Below are positions 17,333 through 26,811 of a DNA stretch of 64,000 nt, piece after piece; the stretch's first letter is position 1; the number at the start of each line of letters is the position of its first letter. A program made the translations under genes and the position numbers. Under the pieces are notes generated by a model, which had not been told where the DNA came from, did not search any database, and was given only the letters and a program-made list of their open reading frames with translations. This stretch comes from Altibacter lentus (GTDB lineage: Bacteria; Bacteroidota; Bacteroidia; Flavobacteriales; Flavobacteriaceae): the NCBI RefSeq assembly GCF_000746845.1, contig NZ_KN050846.1, forward strand, positions 1,628,963-1,692,962. The letters run 5' to 3'.

Positions 17333-18067
17333 CTAATCTGCTACTTGGAACAGTATAGGAAGACCGTATAGTACTCCCACAGGAACCCCTCGCTGTTTGC
17401 CCGGGATCATTTTTGGCAGTGACTTGATAATTTTTACCGCTTCTTCTTCCAGTTTTGGATGTGGTGCTCTCGCACGCACGTCGGTCACATTTCCGTGTTT
17501 GTCGATTTTGAATTGCACAAAGATTCTTTGTTTCCCCTCAAGACCGAGTTCTGTGGCCAGATCTGTACGGAAGCGATCTCGAACGAAGGCATCCACCTTA
17601 TCCGACATGCATTTCTTCTTAGCATTATTATCTCCGGCATCTTCACAACCTGGATAGATAGGTACATTCTCAATAACTGCAAAAGGCACGTTTACAATTT
17701 CCTCTTCTTCCGTCTCTTCTTCAATCTCTTCTACGGCAAGGATGTCAACGATATCATCATTTTGATTGGTTTCTGTAGATTCAATGATCGACTCTTCAAC
17801 ATCTGCCTCGTCTTCAACTTGCAGTATCATTACGGGAGTGATAGATGGAGGAGGTGGCGGTGGTGGCACGTATTGAGGATCTGTAATTGGGATGACTTCA
17901 TCAATAGCGTCTGAGATCTCCAACTGACCTTGTTCTACGGTGCGGCGATCATAGCTCTTCCATTCTAAGGCTTGCCATGTAATAAAAAGCATAACGATCA
18001 TCCCTATCTGAAAGAAAAGTAGACTGCGTCTGCCAAGGTCGAAACTAGGGTTCTTCTTGATTTCCAT
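17333..18067 (-). CDS. Energy transducer TonB, paralogue 1
   Basis: A 244-residue TonB protein with a membrane helix (about 15-33), a YVPPPPPPPS proline segment, an acidic spacer and the C-terminal TonB domain (VPIYPGCEDAG, IFVQFKIDKHGNVTDVRARA, LPKMIPGKQRGVPVGVLYGLP). It is the first of three tandem TonB genes and begins 24 bases after the vanZ-like gene, so it may be the last gene of the ruvA-sprA-gcvH-vanZ transcript, ending at the hairpin at 17286. Confidence 0.93.
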   Translation of the reverse strand: MEIKKNPSFDLGRRSLLFFQIGMIVMLFITWQALEWKSYDRRTVEQGQLEISDAIDEVIPITDPQYVPPPPPPPSITPVMILQVEDEADVEESIIESTETNQNDDIVDILAVEEIEEETEEEEIVNVPFAVIENVPIYPGCEDAGDNNAKKKCMSDKVDAFVRDRFRTDLATELGLEGKQRIFVQFKIDKHGNVTDVRARAPHPKLEEEAVKIIKSLPKMIPGKQRGVPVGVLYGLPILFQVAD

Positions 18068-18091
18068 ATGCGGTGTTTTTAGGTGACATTA

Positions 18092-18490
18092 CTATTTCAC
18101 CTCCTTATTTCTAAGGAGTCTGAAAGAAATCAGCCCTAGCACACTGCCTATTCCGTTGGCAACGATATCGAATACGTCAAAGTTACGCGAAGTGGTGAAC
18201 CAGAGCTGAAGCACTTCTATACTACAACCGTATAAGAAGCACGTCATTAAAACTACCACTATAATTTTGTTTGAAATATGACTTTGGTCAGCTAACTTGG
18301 TATACCACAGCCAAATAAGAAGTAAGATCCAATGTATTATAATGTGAACTAACTTATCAAAATAAGGCACGGAAATACCCGGAAGGTCGGTGGCGGGAGA
18401 CAAGAAGGCCACAGTGACCAACACTGTATAAAAAATCCCAACTATTAGAAGTGAATTACGCTCCGATAAGTTCTTTATACGCGGCGTCAT
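18092..18490 (-). CDS. VanZ-like membrane protein
   Basis: A 132-residue protein with four predicted membrane helices and the VanZ-family pattern: an early FLSPATDLP turn, [18 protein letters not shown] and a final [17 protein letters not shown] segment. VanZ gives low-level teicoplanin resistance in enterococci; the role of the many short homologues in Gram-negatives is unknown. Its ATG lies 35 bases inside the 3' end of gcvH in another frame, suggesting translational coupling. The arrangement gcvH-vanZ downstream of sprA is one I recall from other flavobacteria. Confidence 0.85.
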   Translation of the reverse strand: MTPRIKNLSERNSLLIVGIFYTVLVTVAFLSPATDLPGISVPYFDKLVHIIIHWILLLIWLWYTKLADQSHISNKIIVVVLMTCFLYGCSIEVLQLWFTTSRNFDVFDIVANGIGSVLGLISFRLLRNKEVK

Positions 18491-18836
18491 CTAATAGGTC
18501 ATCGATTTGGGAAGGGTCCGATAGCTTTAATTTGATCATCCATCCTTCGCCATAGGGATCGGAGTTGACCTTTTCCGGCTCCGATTCCAGGCTCTCATTG
18601 AATTCAATGATCTCTCCGGAGAGTGGCAAGAACAAGTCTGATACTGTTTTTACGGCTTCAACCGTACCAAACACTTCTTCTCGGTCTAGAGTTTCATCAA
18701 CCGTTTCTACTTCAACATAAACAATGTCTCCTAATTCTCCCTGTGCGAAATCGGTAATTCCAATAGTAGCGATATCACCGTCAATAGCGACCCATTCATG
18801 GTCTTTGGTATATTTTAGGTTAGAAGGTACGCTCAT
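18456..18836 (-). CDS. gcvH: Glycine cleavage system H protein
   Basis: A 126-residue lipoyl carrier of the usual length. It begins [17 protein letters not shown] and has the attachment lysine, K63, in [12 protein letters not shown], with the following [15 protein letters not shown] typical of GcvH. It shuttles the aminomethyl group between the P, T and L proteins of the glycine cleavage complex, none of which is encoded here. It starts 21 bases after sprA and overlaps the vanZ-like gene by 35 bases. Confidence 0.97.
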   Translation of the reverse strand: MSVPSNLKYTKDHEWVAIDGDIATIGITDFAQGELGDIVYVEVETVDETLDREEVFGTVEAVKTVSDLFLPLSGEIIEFNESLESEPEKVNSDPYGEGWMIKLKLSDPSQIDDLLDDAAYKELIGA

Positions 18837-18857
18837 AATACTTATAGTTATTGTTAT

Positions 18858-21800
18858 TTAGTTTCCAAAATTGTAACGAAGTGTGATCCCACTTCTAATG
18901 GTTGTTTGCGGGAAAGCCGTAGATATGGCATATTCTGAAAACGTATGGTCGTAGTAGAATAAGGCCGTTAAATTCTTACTCAAGGCATAATCCATTGTGA
19001 ACTGAAGCCCGTAAATTGTTTGCCCCGCTGTGGTTTGGTTGTTCTGAATGTCCAGATACCTGATGATCGTCTTATTATCGCGTCGTGAAAGATCGACCTT
19101 AAAGTTAAGGTCACTTTGAAGGATTTTCTTCTTCCCACCAAAATTAGTCCCTATTTTTAAATCCTTGATGCGGTATCCTAATCCTAAAACAATTTCATCT
19201 CCTTTGATCTCGGTTAACAGGTTGTTCGCAAAACTCAATGAAAGAGCTCTATCCTTTCGTAGCTCTGCTAGGATTTTAATCGAATTTTTCATTTCGAAAT
19301 CAATTCTAATAAGCGGAGAGAATTGCTCTGTCAAATTCACATTGGTCAAGAACACCGGACTTTTGAAATTACCTGCTTGATCGATTGCTTCAGGGTCATT
19401 CCTGTCATAATCCAGATTGGTCTGGAATTGGTTTACAGTATAGCCTGCTCTGTACCCGTGTTGTACCGAGAAACGTTTAAAACGTTTTTTGAACCATTCC
19501 AGATTCATTAATCCTGTATATTTCACATCCCAGTTGGGTAGCGGCACATCTCTAAAGATCCCCGTCTTTTCATTGGACGCATCGCTTCCTTTATACGCTG
19601 CTAAGAAAGCAGGCAGTAACACATCCTGACTCGTTTTACCAAACCCTATAGGATATCCTTCGTCGTCACGCGGGAAATCTGCTGTTTGGTAATACTCCGT
19701 CGCCAAACGGTTTGCAATGACCAATCGGTTGCTTCGGAAATCGTCGAAAGCTGCAGAACTGGTTTCATCACTGCTGCTGAAAGCTGTTTTAATAAGTAAG
19801 GTCGAGATGCTGAAGTTTCCGAAGGTATTAGGCGTTAAAGAACGATACAGTTCGTTTTCCACGATATAGTTTTCGGTATAATTTTCAGAATAAATCCTGC
19901 TTCCGTTAAAATCGATCTTCAAATCGGGAAGCAACTCCATATTTACCTGCACATCCAATTGTCTGCTCTCTACCTCGGTATATTGCTCATTAAATTCTGG
20001 ATATAAGGTCAACCAACCCTTTCGTGCTGCTAATTCTCTAATTTCTGCCTGACTTCCAAACGTAAATCCGGCCGTGGGCTTTAAGGTCCCTGCAAAACCA
20101 ATGGAAGGTGTATAACCCGGTAGGAAGATCCCATTGTTCTCCTGATAGTTGAGTTGAATTTTCTTAATGGAAGTCACGAGTCCGATCAAAGTGTTTACAG
20201 CTTTATCTCCGCCACTTAAGCTTCCGCCAACGTTGTTAGCCCCTCCACTACCTCCTGTGGAAGTGTCTTGTCCTTCCTTGTTCATTAGGCTATTACCGCC
20301 ACTTTCATCTTTACTGTCGTCTCCGCCTTTTCCTGCTTTGCCTCCTTTGGCACCGCCTCCGCGAATATCACCGCCTTTGGCACCGGTAGGTCCTCCGTTA
20401 TCACCGGCACCTGCTCGGCCGGGCTTTATCTTGGTCAAACCAATATACCGATAGAAATTATTCATATCGAGGCTGGAATTGATACGGTGTGTGCTCGCAT
20501 TCTGTATTGAATTCCCCAGATCGAATGTTTCGGTGGTTCCATCGGCCAAAGTAATAGGAATACTGTTAAAAAGATCGCTTCCATCCTGCCATTGGAAGTC
20601 TCCCGTATAGGAATATGTAGCACGAATAAACTTCAAAAATGGGAACTTGCTAAAAGGAAGGTCATAGTTCACCTGCAGTGATTGGAAATGCTGGTTGGGT
20701 TCTCCTATTTCAAAGAAACCGTCCCAAATTCCAATGGAATTGTCCACTACACCTTCGTCGTCAATAAAATTATTTACAATTCGATTATTGGCAGAATTAA
20801 AATTGAATCGTAAGGATTTCGTCAAGTTGTAATTCAAGGTATACTGCCAATCGAACAAGAAATTACGTTGATATAGTGTTGGAAGTCCAATATTCCCGGG
20901 CTGCAACGTTAATTCTCTAAATTTCTGTTCGTTGTACTGACGAATAATATTTGAACTTGCTGTTATGTTGGTGGGCAGTGCGTTAAAGTTGAGATCTTTT
21001 AAGAACTGCCAGTATTTACCCGTGAAAAGCGAATCATTCTTCTTGAACGGTTCTACGGTCACAGGAACAAAATTGTAGTTATAGGTAGCACCAACGCGTA
21101 CATTCTGATCCAGAGATTCTTCGATCTCAAAGTCATGATGGTCCACCTGATTGTATGAGTAAGAGAATGTAAAATTCTCAATGTCATAAGGCATTGGCTT
21201 CCCATCACCGGTACGATCCTTGCGAACCCCGATAAAATTGACGCTCTGTCTTTTTGTGTAATCTACAGATTGTTCTTTTATCAAATCTTTTTCGGCTTCA
21301 TCTTCGGTATTGTCTATTCGGGTTTCCAATTCGATGTCCTGAAATTCCGGATCGAACTGAGGTGTGATCAACTCTTCGGCCCGACCATAGTTGAACGGTA
21401 GCTGAATTCCCCATTTGGACGGAAGTAATTGCCCTAAGTTCACATTGGTCACAACATCGTATTGCTGCACGTCTTCTCGACTGCGTTGATTAGGCCCTTG
21501 TTCAATAGATCCAAAACCAACAGTACTACGTCCCGCCGTCGCACTTACAGTAGCGAAATCGGCAATATTGGCATCCATATTAGCCAAAGCAGCCCATCCG
21601 CCTTCGTTCTTTAATTCTGAAAGACGAAGCTCGTTGAACCAAGCTTCTCCACACACTTCATTGGTATTGGGGTTCTTAAGTCCCAGCATGATCGTTCGTA
21701 CATTTCCGAAGCTGGGGTTTCCTTTGATCCCAATTCGAAGATCGTTCTCGGGTCCTGCTGCAGAATCCGGATCGAGGTCTTCCTGATTGAAATAGGTAAT

Positions 21801-24800
21801 TTGTAACGGATCGTTATTTTGATCGCCCAAGGCTCTCGTTTTTACTTCTTGTAAGAGACGCAGTGGCAGATTCAATCGGTTTTCAATAGGCCAAACCACT
21901 TCCGGGCTTAACGATTCGGGAGAAATATTCAACGGAATCTCTATCTCATAGAAGTTCTGGTCTAAATCGGTTCCCAAACGGATGAACGCCACCAGATCCC
22001 CATCTGAAGGAACAGTCTCATTATCCAATGCTTGCGCATGTATAAACATCTCCAAATTCTCATATTGTCGCATATCGACATTGAAATTCTTATACACCCC
22101 GCGACCGTCACCTCCTTCAAGGCCACATACTCTCAGTACCAAGGATTGCTCATTTTGGCGTATGATATTGTTGTTGTTGTTCAATTCTTCGCGTATTACT
22201 CCCGGAGGCAGAACGTAGATCCCACTGTTCTCTTCGATACTTACGGTCTCAACCTCGAACAAGGTGTCGTCCTGATCTGGATCTTCTCCTGAGATATCCA
22301 GGGTGTTTGCGTAACGCCTGTAATCGCCCCGTATCAACTCCAAGGTCCCAAATCTCAGTACGGTAGGTTGTTCAAAACCTGTTACATACATACGCATAAA
22401 ACGAATGGATCTAAAATCGGATATTCCGTTCACAGCACGATCTGCTTGATCGATAGGCACTTTAAATTGTACCCAGCGCACATCTATTTGATCGTTGTTA
22501 GGGAGGGTTAATCCGGTAATTATCTTTTCGTCTGTAATAAATTCATTGTTGGCACTACTCATATCACGAGAGATCGGGATACGATATTCGTAATAGCTGT
22601 CTACCGTGTTCATGGTATTGTCACGGTTAATATCTTCTACATCAGGCTGTGCGGTAGATCCACGATTGTCGTTCGTGACCACTTCCGGAGAATTCCCTTC
22701 GGTTCCGTTATACTGTCTATATCGCTCGATGATAGTCCCTTCCGCCTGAAGAAAATACAAGTAATTATCCCGTGCAGGATCCGGCATGCCTCCAAACAAC
22801 GGGAACATACTGGCTTCGCCGGTATCGTTGATACCATCATATCCAATATCCTGATTGATACGTTCTTGTCCTTGCGTGTCAAACGTATATACCAACGATT
22901 GGTTGGTTGGCACTTTTCCGTAAACGGTTGGCGTTGTATTCATGGTGCCGCCGTCTTCAGGCAAGCCATTTTCATATTGTTTTCTTCCATCCTTAAGAAC
23001 ATCCTCCGAAATGTTCCCCAAGTTGAAATACAATTCTCCATCGTCTATAATAGAATCATCATGGTAATAAGGGTCCATGATCCAAAACTGAATGTATTCT
23101 ACATTCGAACGCTCAAAATCGGTTGTAGTCAGGGCTCGCGTAATACCTCCAAATCGCGTCTCCGGATTGGGCAATGTATTAGTCCCGTTTGCCGCCGGGT
23201 TATAGTTATAAGGTCCTCGCTCACTGGGGTAATAGGAAAGGTCCAAAGTGAACAACGCCTGTGTTTGTCCTTGAATAATATCCTGTTCAGGGAAAATCTC
23301 ATTTCTGAAAACACGACGTGTAAAAGGAGACGAAAGGTCGTCATCCGAGATGCCGTCCGGTCTTTGAGTACTATAGAAAATAGGGTCGATGGTATACCAG
23401 TCTAATTTTGCCCGATTGTAATTGTAGGCAAGATTACCATTAGCGGCTTCTCCTCCAAACCCTACAGGTGTACTCCCCAAGAACCACGAAAGCGGACTAC
23501 TTATATCGAGTGCGGTTTGCGAGGCTTCAAAATCATCCACATAGACCGTGGTCTTTCCGTTGAAGTCTGAAACTTTAGGCGCTCCGGGCATTAAGTAGGC
23601 AAACTCCCCACGCAGGGATACATTAGAGGCCACGTCGGTGTCAATGTTCGGTAATTTATTTACCAATCGGGTTAAGAAGGGGACTTCTGTGGAATAATTC
23701 GCATTAAAACCAAATATGGTATTGTTGATAGGTTCAACATTGTAATTGGACTTTTGCGTTAACGGGCGTTCATTCAGATTTAAATAGGTTGCCCCTATCT
23801 GAAACTTGTTACTGAACTTATGCTCCACGTTCAATCCGGTAAATCGTTTTGTCTGCTGACCAAATAGGGTGTTATTTTCCGTAGAGATATTTATAGGCGT
23901 ATTAGAGTTCAACAAGGCAGGATCCAGAATCTGAACACGTCCTAGCTGATAGTTCACGGTATAATCGACACCTTCCACCAAGGTACGCCCATTGGCCGTC
24001 ACCGTAACGGATCCGGGAGGAATGTTAAACGCCCCGATAGGAATCCCATCGGCCCCTGTAGACTTATAACTACCCTTCAACTGAAAGAAATTCTTATCGC
24101 TGTCATCCTGCTCTGCCTGTGTTTTTGTAGTTCGGTAGAGGGATCTATACACATATCGTTCCTGATTGGCATTATAACTTGAAGGAATGTCGTAGTCCGG
24201 GCTTCCGGCATTTTCGGGACAAACCGACCCTTGTAGTTGATCAAAAAGATACTCTCCAAAAGGTTCTACACTAGTAAAGATTATACGTCCGTTTTGTGTG
24301 TCTACGGTAATTCCCGGCAAGAAGTCGAAGAACCCATCACCACCCTGTTGGGGGTCTCCATTGGTATTTAGCCTGTCTAAGTTGAAAATTTTCAATAAAA
24401 TATCGTCCAAAAGGACATTGTCCTTTATCTCACCATTGGGTAAAGGAGCCTCGCAAGACTGACTTCCGGGAACCGGGGTTATATAATTTAGTGGCGACGG
24501 ACTGGTATATAAAATATTTAAACGAAAATCCTCCTGTTCCAATTGGAAAGCGCCCAATGGGTAGATGTTCTTCATCATTAAATCCCAAATTGGCTCGTTT
24601 ACATTGGTAATATTGCTCTTGAGTAGTTTTACGACCAAATTCTGGGCGATCCCTACTACCGGCGGTTCATTTGGATCGTTGTTGGGAATCTCTCCTCCCG
24701 AGGCATCTACCCCGTCGTTGGAGAATTCTCCCACTTGAAAGACCTTCCCGTTGACCGTGAATTGAAAGGCGATCGCAAGTACTTCATCATTATTCAAACG

Positions 24801-26147
24801 TTGATTCAAGGAAATATACCCCAATTGTGTGTTTAAGGTATATTCGCTTTGGGTAAGTCTTCGGGCATTCTCCAGCGTCACATAATCGGTGCCTTCACTT
24901 ACGGGAACACCACTAAAACCGGCCTGAACCGAAGCGATGTCGCGAATTGATTCATTGAGTACTGTTGGCACACCGGGATTATTTATTCCGAAGGGATTAA
25001 AATCGTTGTTCGAGTTATCCGGGAAAGACCCTCTGGGCTTATTGATGAAACCTCCGGGAGGCACTGTAAGCCCAATATTGGTAGGATCGGACTCCCCAAT
25101 ATCTTGTATGGCGACAATATTTCGCACATCGTCTGTACGATTTGTCCTGTTGGTGATCCACACCTCTGCCCTTGTGATCTGTACGTTCGAGTTAATGAAA
25201 GGGTATTGGCGCAGGGCCCGATCGTAATTATCTCTAAAATAATGTGCCAGAAAGAAGTGTCTGTTCTCGTCGTATTCTGAAGCATATAGTTCAAAATCCG
25301 TGACTGTGGCACCCCCTTCGGCTACGACAGAGCGTGTTTCCGATTTTTGTTCAGAAAAGACCCCTGTAATGGTCGTTTTTCCAAACTGAAGCTGTGTTTT
25401 CACTCCAAAGAGACTTTGCGCTCCCTGAATTAACGAGCTGTTGAGCGGCATACTTACGTTTCCCACTTCTATCTTCTGAATGATATCGTCTTCGGTAGGA
25501 GTATATTCCAGTTTTATTTGATTTTGAAAATCGAAGGTGGACTGTGTATCGTAGTTGGCCGTAACCTGAAGCCTTTCTCCCACCTTACCCAGTAAACTTA
25601 AACTAATACGCTGGTCAAAATCGAAAGAGAGATTGCTTCGGTTTCGTGGAGAAAAAGCAGGGTTATCCTGTTTGGTATACAATAGCCCCAAGTCCATCTC
25701 TACACTACCTTGCGGGATAACCTCGATGGTATTCCCGCCAAAAACCGACTCGAAGAAGTTAGAATTCACATAAAAGGTAGGGAGTAGATTTTTTTGGGCT
25801 TCTTCAGAACCTTCTTTGCGGCCATCGGCAGCATCGATCTTTTCTTTGAAATAGGCTTTCATCTGTTCCTTCATAATGAGCTCCCTGTATTCTTCAGGAG
25901 TCAAAATGATGGGATAGGTGATGTTAAAATTCCCTAAGGTTTGGGTATAGATATAACGATCTGTAATAGGGTCGTAGGTATATAAATCTTGAATGCTGGG
26001 AGGGTTGGGCAGGTCAATACGCCCCATAGAAGAACCCGTAGCCGTAGAATCTTGTGCAACGGCTGCAGTAAAACTGCCAAAAATGATACTTATAACTAAA
26101 AAAAGCCTGATAAAGCCGTGGTTGTAATCGTAATTTTTTGCGCCCAA
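18858..26147 (-). CDS. sprA: Type 9 secretion outer-membrane translocon SprA (Sov)
   Basis: A 2429-residue protein with a signal peptide (to about residue 31, AAVAQ). Its size, the N-terminal DPITDRYIYTQTLGNFNITYP segment and the continuous beta-strand-rich body match SprA/Sov, the very large single-chain outer-membrane barrel through which type 9 cargo leaves the cell. In gliding species it also supports adhesin export. A glycine/lysine-rich stretch of low complexity lies at about residues 1910-1982 (20200-20420). The frame is intact. It is 3 bases downstream of ruvA, followed by gcvH; this ruvA-sprA-gcvH order is the usual flavobacterial one. Confidence 0.96.
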   Translation of the reverse strand: MGAKNYDYNHGFIRLFLVISIIFGSFTAAVAQDSTATGSSMGRIDLPNPPSIQDLYTYDPITDRYIYTQTLGNFNITYPIILTPEEYRELIMKEQMKAYFKEKIDAADGRKEGSEEAQKNLLPTFYVNSNFFESVFGGNTIEVIPQGSVEMDLGLLYTKQDNPAFSPRNRSNLSFDFDQRISLSLLGKVGERLQVTANYDTQSTFDFQNQIKLEYTPTEDDIIQKIEVGNVSMPLNSSLIQGAQSLFGVKTQLQFGKTTITGVFSEQKSETRSVVAEGGATVTDFELYASEYDENRHFFLAHYFRDNYDRALRQYPFINSNVQITRAEVWITNRTNRTDDVRNIVAIQDIGESDPTNIGLTVPPGGFINKPRGSFPDNSNNDFNPFGINNPGVPTVLNESIRDIASVQAGFSGVPVSEGTDYVTLENARRLTQSEYTLNTQLGYISLNQRLNNDEVLAIAFQFTVNGKVFQVGEFSNDGVDASGGEIPNNDPNEPPVVGIAQNLVVKLLKSNITNVNEPIWDLMMKNIYPLGAFQLEQEDFRLNILYTSPSPLNYITPVPGSQSCEAPLPNGEIKDNVLLDDILLKIFNLDRLNTNGDPQQGGDGFFDFLPGITVDTQNGRIIFTSVEPFGEYLFDQLQGSVCPENAGSPDYDIPSSYNANQERYVYRSLYRTTKTQAEQDDSDKNFFQLKGSYKSTGADGIPIGAFNIPPGSVTVTANGRTLVEGVDYTVNYQLGRVQILDPALLNSNTPINISTENNTLFGQQTKRFTGLNVEHKFSNKFQIGATYLNLNERPLTQKSNYNVEPINNTIFGFNANYSTEVPFLTRLVNKLPNIDTDVASNVSLRGEFAYLMPGAPKVSDFNGKTTVYVDDFEASQTALDISSPLSWFLGSTPVGFGGEAANGNLAYNYNRAKLDWYTIDPIFYSTQRPDGISDDDLSSPFTRRVFRNEIFPEQDIIQGQTQALFTLDLSYYPSERGPYNYNPAANGTNTLPNPETRFGGITRALTTTDFERSNVEYIQFWIMDPYYHDDSIIDDGELYFNLGNISEDVLKDGRKQYENGLPEDGGTMNTTPTVYGKVPTNQSLVYTFDTQGQERINQDIGYDGINDTGEASMFPLFGGMPDPARDNYLYFLQAEGTIIERYRQYNGTEGNSPEVVTNDNRGSTAQPDVEDINRDNTMNTVDSYYEYRIPISRDMSSANNEFITDEKIITGLTLPNNDQIDVRWVQFKVPIDQADRAVNGISDFRSIRFMRMYVTGFEQPTVLRFGTLELIRGDYRRYANTLDISGEDPDQDDTLFEVETVSIEENSGIYVLPPGVIREELNNNNNIIRQNEQSLVLRVCGLEGGDGRGVYKNFNVDMRQYENLEMFIHAQALDNETVPSDGDLVAFIRLGTDLDQNFYEIEIPLNISPESLSPEVVWPIENRLNLPLRLLQEVKTRALGDQNNDPLQITYFNQEDLDPDSAAGPENDLRIGIKGNPSFGNVRTIMLGLKNPNTNEVCGEAWFNELRLSELKNEGGWAALANMDANIADFATVSATAGRSTVGFGSIEQGPNQRSREDVQQYDVVTNVNLGQLLPSKWGIQLPFNYGRAEELITPQFDPEFQDIELETRIDNTEDEAEKDLIKEQSVDYTKRQSVNFIGVRKDRTGDGKPMPYDIENFTFSYSYNQVDHHDFEIEESLDQNVRVGATYNYNFVPVTVEPFKKNDSLFTGKYWQFLKDLNFNALPTNITASSNIIRQYNEQKFRELTLQPGNIGLPTLYQRNFLFDWQYTLNYNLTKSLRFNFNSANNRIVNNFIDDEGVVDNSIGIWDGFFEIGEPNQHFQSLQVNYDLPFSKFPFLKFIRATYSYTGDFQWQDGSDLFNSIPITLADGTTETFDLGNSIQNASTHRINSSLDMNNFYRYIGLTKIKPGRAGAGDNGGPTGAKGGDIRGGGAKGGKAGKGGDDSKDESGGNSLMNKEGQDTSTGGSGGANNVGGSLSGGDKAVNTLIGLVTSIKKIQLNYQENNGIFLPGYTPSIGFAGTLKPTAGFTFGSQAEIRELAARKGWLTLYPEFNEQYTEVESRQLDVQVNMELLPDLKIDFNGSRIYSENYTENYIVENELYRSLTPNTFGNFSISTLLIKTAFSSSDETSSAAFDDFRSNRLVIANRLATEYYQTADFPRDDEGYPIGFGKTSQDVLLPAFLAAYKGSDASNEKTGIFRDVPLPNWDVKYTGLMNLEWFKKRFKRFSVQHGYRAGYTVNQFQTNLDYDRNDPEAIDQAGNFKSPVFLTNVNLTEQFSPLIRIDFEMKNSIKILAELRKDRALSLSFANNLLTEIKGDEIVLGLGYRIKDLKIGTNFGGKKKILQSDLNFKVDLSRRDNKTIIRYLDIQNNQTTAGQTIYGLQFTMDYALSKNLTALFYYDHTFSEYAISTAFPQTTIRSGITLRYNFGN

Positions 26148-26150
26148 TTT

Positions 26151-26732
26151 TTACAAATTTTTTAAAGCTTGTTTTATAATCATCTCCACTGTTGCGTCCG
26201 GGTTTTGCTGAACAATCTTATCGCAAACCTTTTCGGCTTGTTTACGAGCAAAGCCTAATGTCTCCAAAGCAGATAACGCTTCATTCTTGTTCGTATTGCT
26301 CGAAACGGCAGAAATAGGTGACAAACCGTATACTTTTAAAATTTTATCTTTTAGGTCCAAAATAACACGCTGTGCGGTCTTTGCACCGATCCCCTTTACA
26401 GATTGAATTGTTGCGACGTCCTCTGACGCAATGGCTTCGGTTACTTGCTGAGGTGACAACGATGAAAGCATTGTTCTCGCTGTACTAGCCCCAACACCCG
26501 AAACGGATAGTAACAATCTAAAGATTTCACGCTCCGCAGCCGATGAGAACCCGTACAACGTATGGGCATCTTCTCGAACCTGCAAATGCGTAAATAATTT
26601 TACATTTTCACTAGCGGGGAGTTCGGAAAATGTATGCAACGAAATATGTATTAAATACCCTACCCCATTACAGTCTATCACTACATCCGTTGGATTCTTC
26701 TCTACCAGTCTGCCCTCAATGTGGGTAATCAT
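26151..26732 (-). CDS. ruvA: Holliday junction branch migration protein RuvA
   Basis: A 193-residue protein with the three RuvA domains: the N-terminal OB fold (MITHIEGRLVEKNPTDVVIDCNGVGYLIHI, first half), two helix-hairpin-helix motifs (LLSVSGVGASTARTML and IQSVKGIGAKTAQRVILDL) and the small C-terminal three-helix domain. RuvA tetramers hold the Holliday junction while RuvB drives migration; ruvB lies about 3.4 kb upstream, in a separate unit. It is the first gene of the ruvA-sprA-gcvH-vanZ transcript and has a recognisable -7 element. Confidence 0.97.
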   Translation of the reverse strand: MITHIEGRLVEKNPTDVVIDCNGVGYLIHISLHTFSELPASENVKLFTHLQVREDAHTLYGFSSAAEREIFRLLLSVSGVGASTARTMLSSLSPQQVTEAIASEDVATIQSVKGIGAKTAQRVILDLKDKILKVYGLSPISAVSSNTNKNEALSALETLGFARKQAEKVCDKIVQQNPDATVEMIIKQALKNL

Positions 26733-26755
26733 TCGTTAATAAAAAGTTAATGGCT

Positions 26756-26763
26756 CAAATATA
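26756..26763 (-). promoter_or_regulatory. Putative -7 element of the ruvA-sprA operon
   Basis: On the minus strand TATATTTG matches TAnnTTTG and would start transcription near 26749, about 17 bases before the ruvA ATG. No convincing TTG lies at the standard distance. Confidence 0.5.
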
Positions 26764-26811
26764 GTATAATTATTTCGAGTCGGCACGCTTGAAAATATGA
26801 AAAAATCTACA

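Noticed and set aside
18837-18857. Glycine riboswitch before gcvH
   Set aside because: Only 21 bases separate sprA and gcvH, far too short for the aptamer.
20167-20454. 95-residue Pro/Leu-rich plus-strand frame inside sprA
   Set aside because: It is the reverse complement of the glycine-rich SprA stretch and reflects its base composition.
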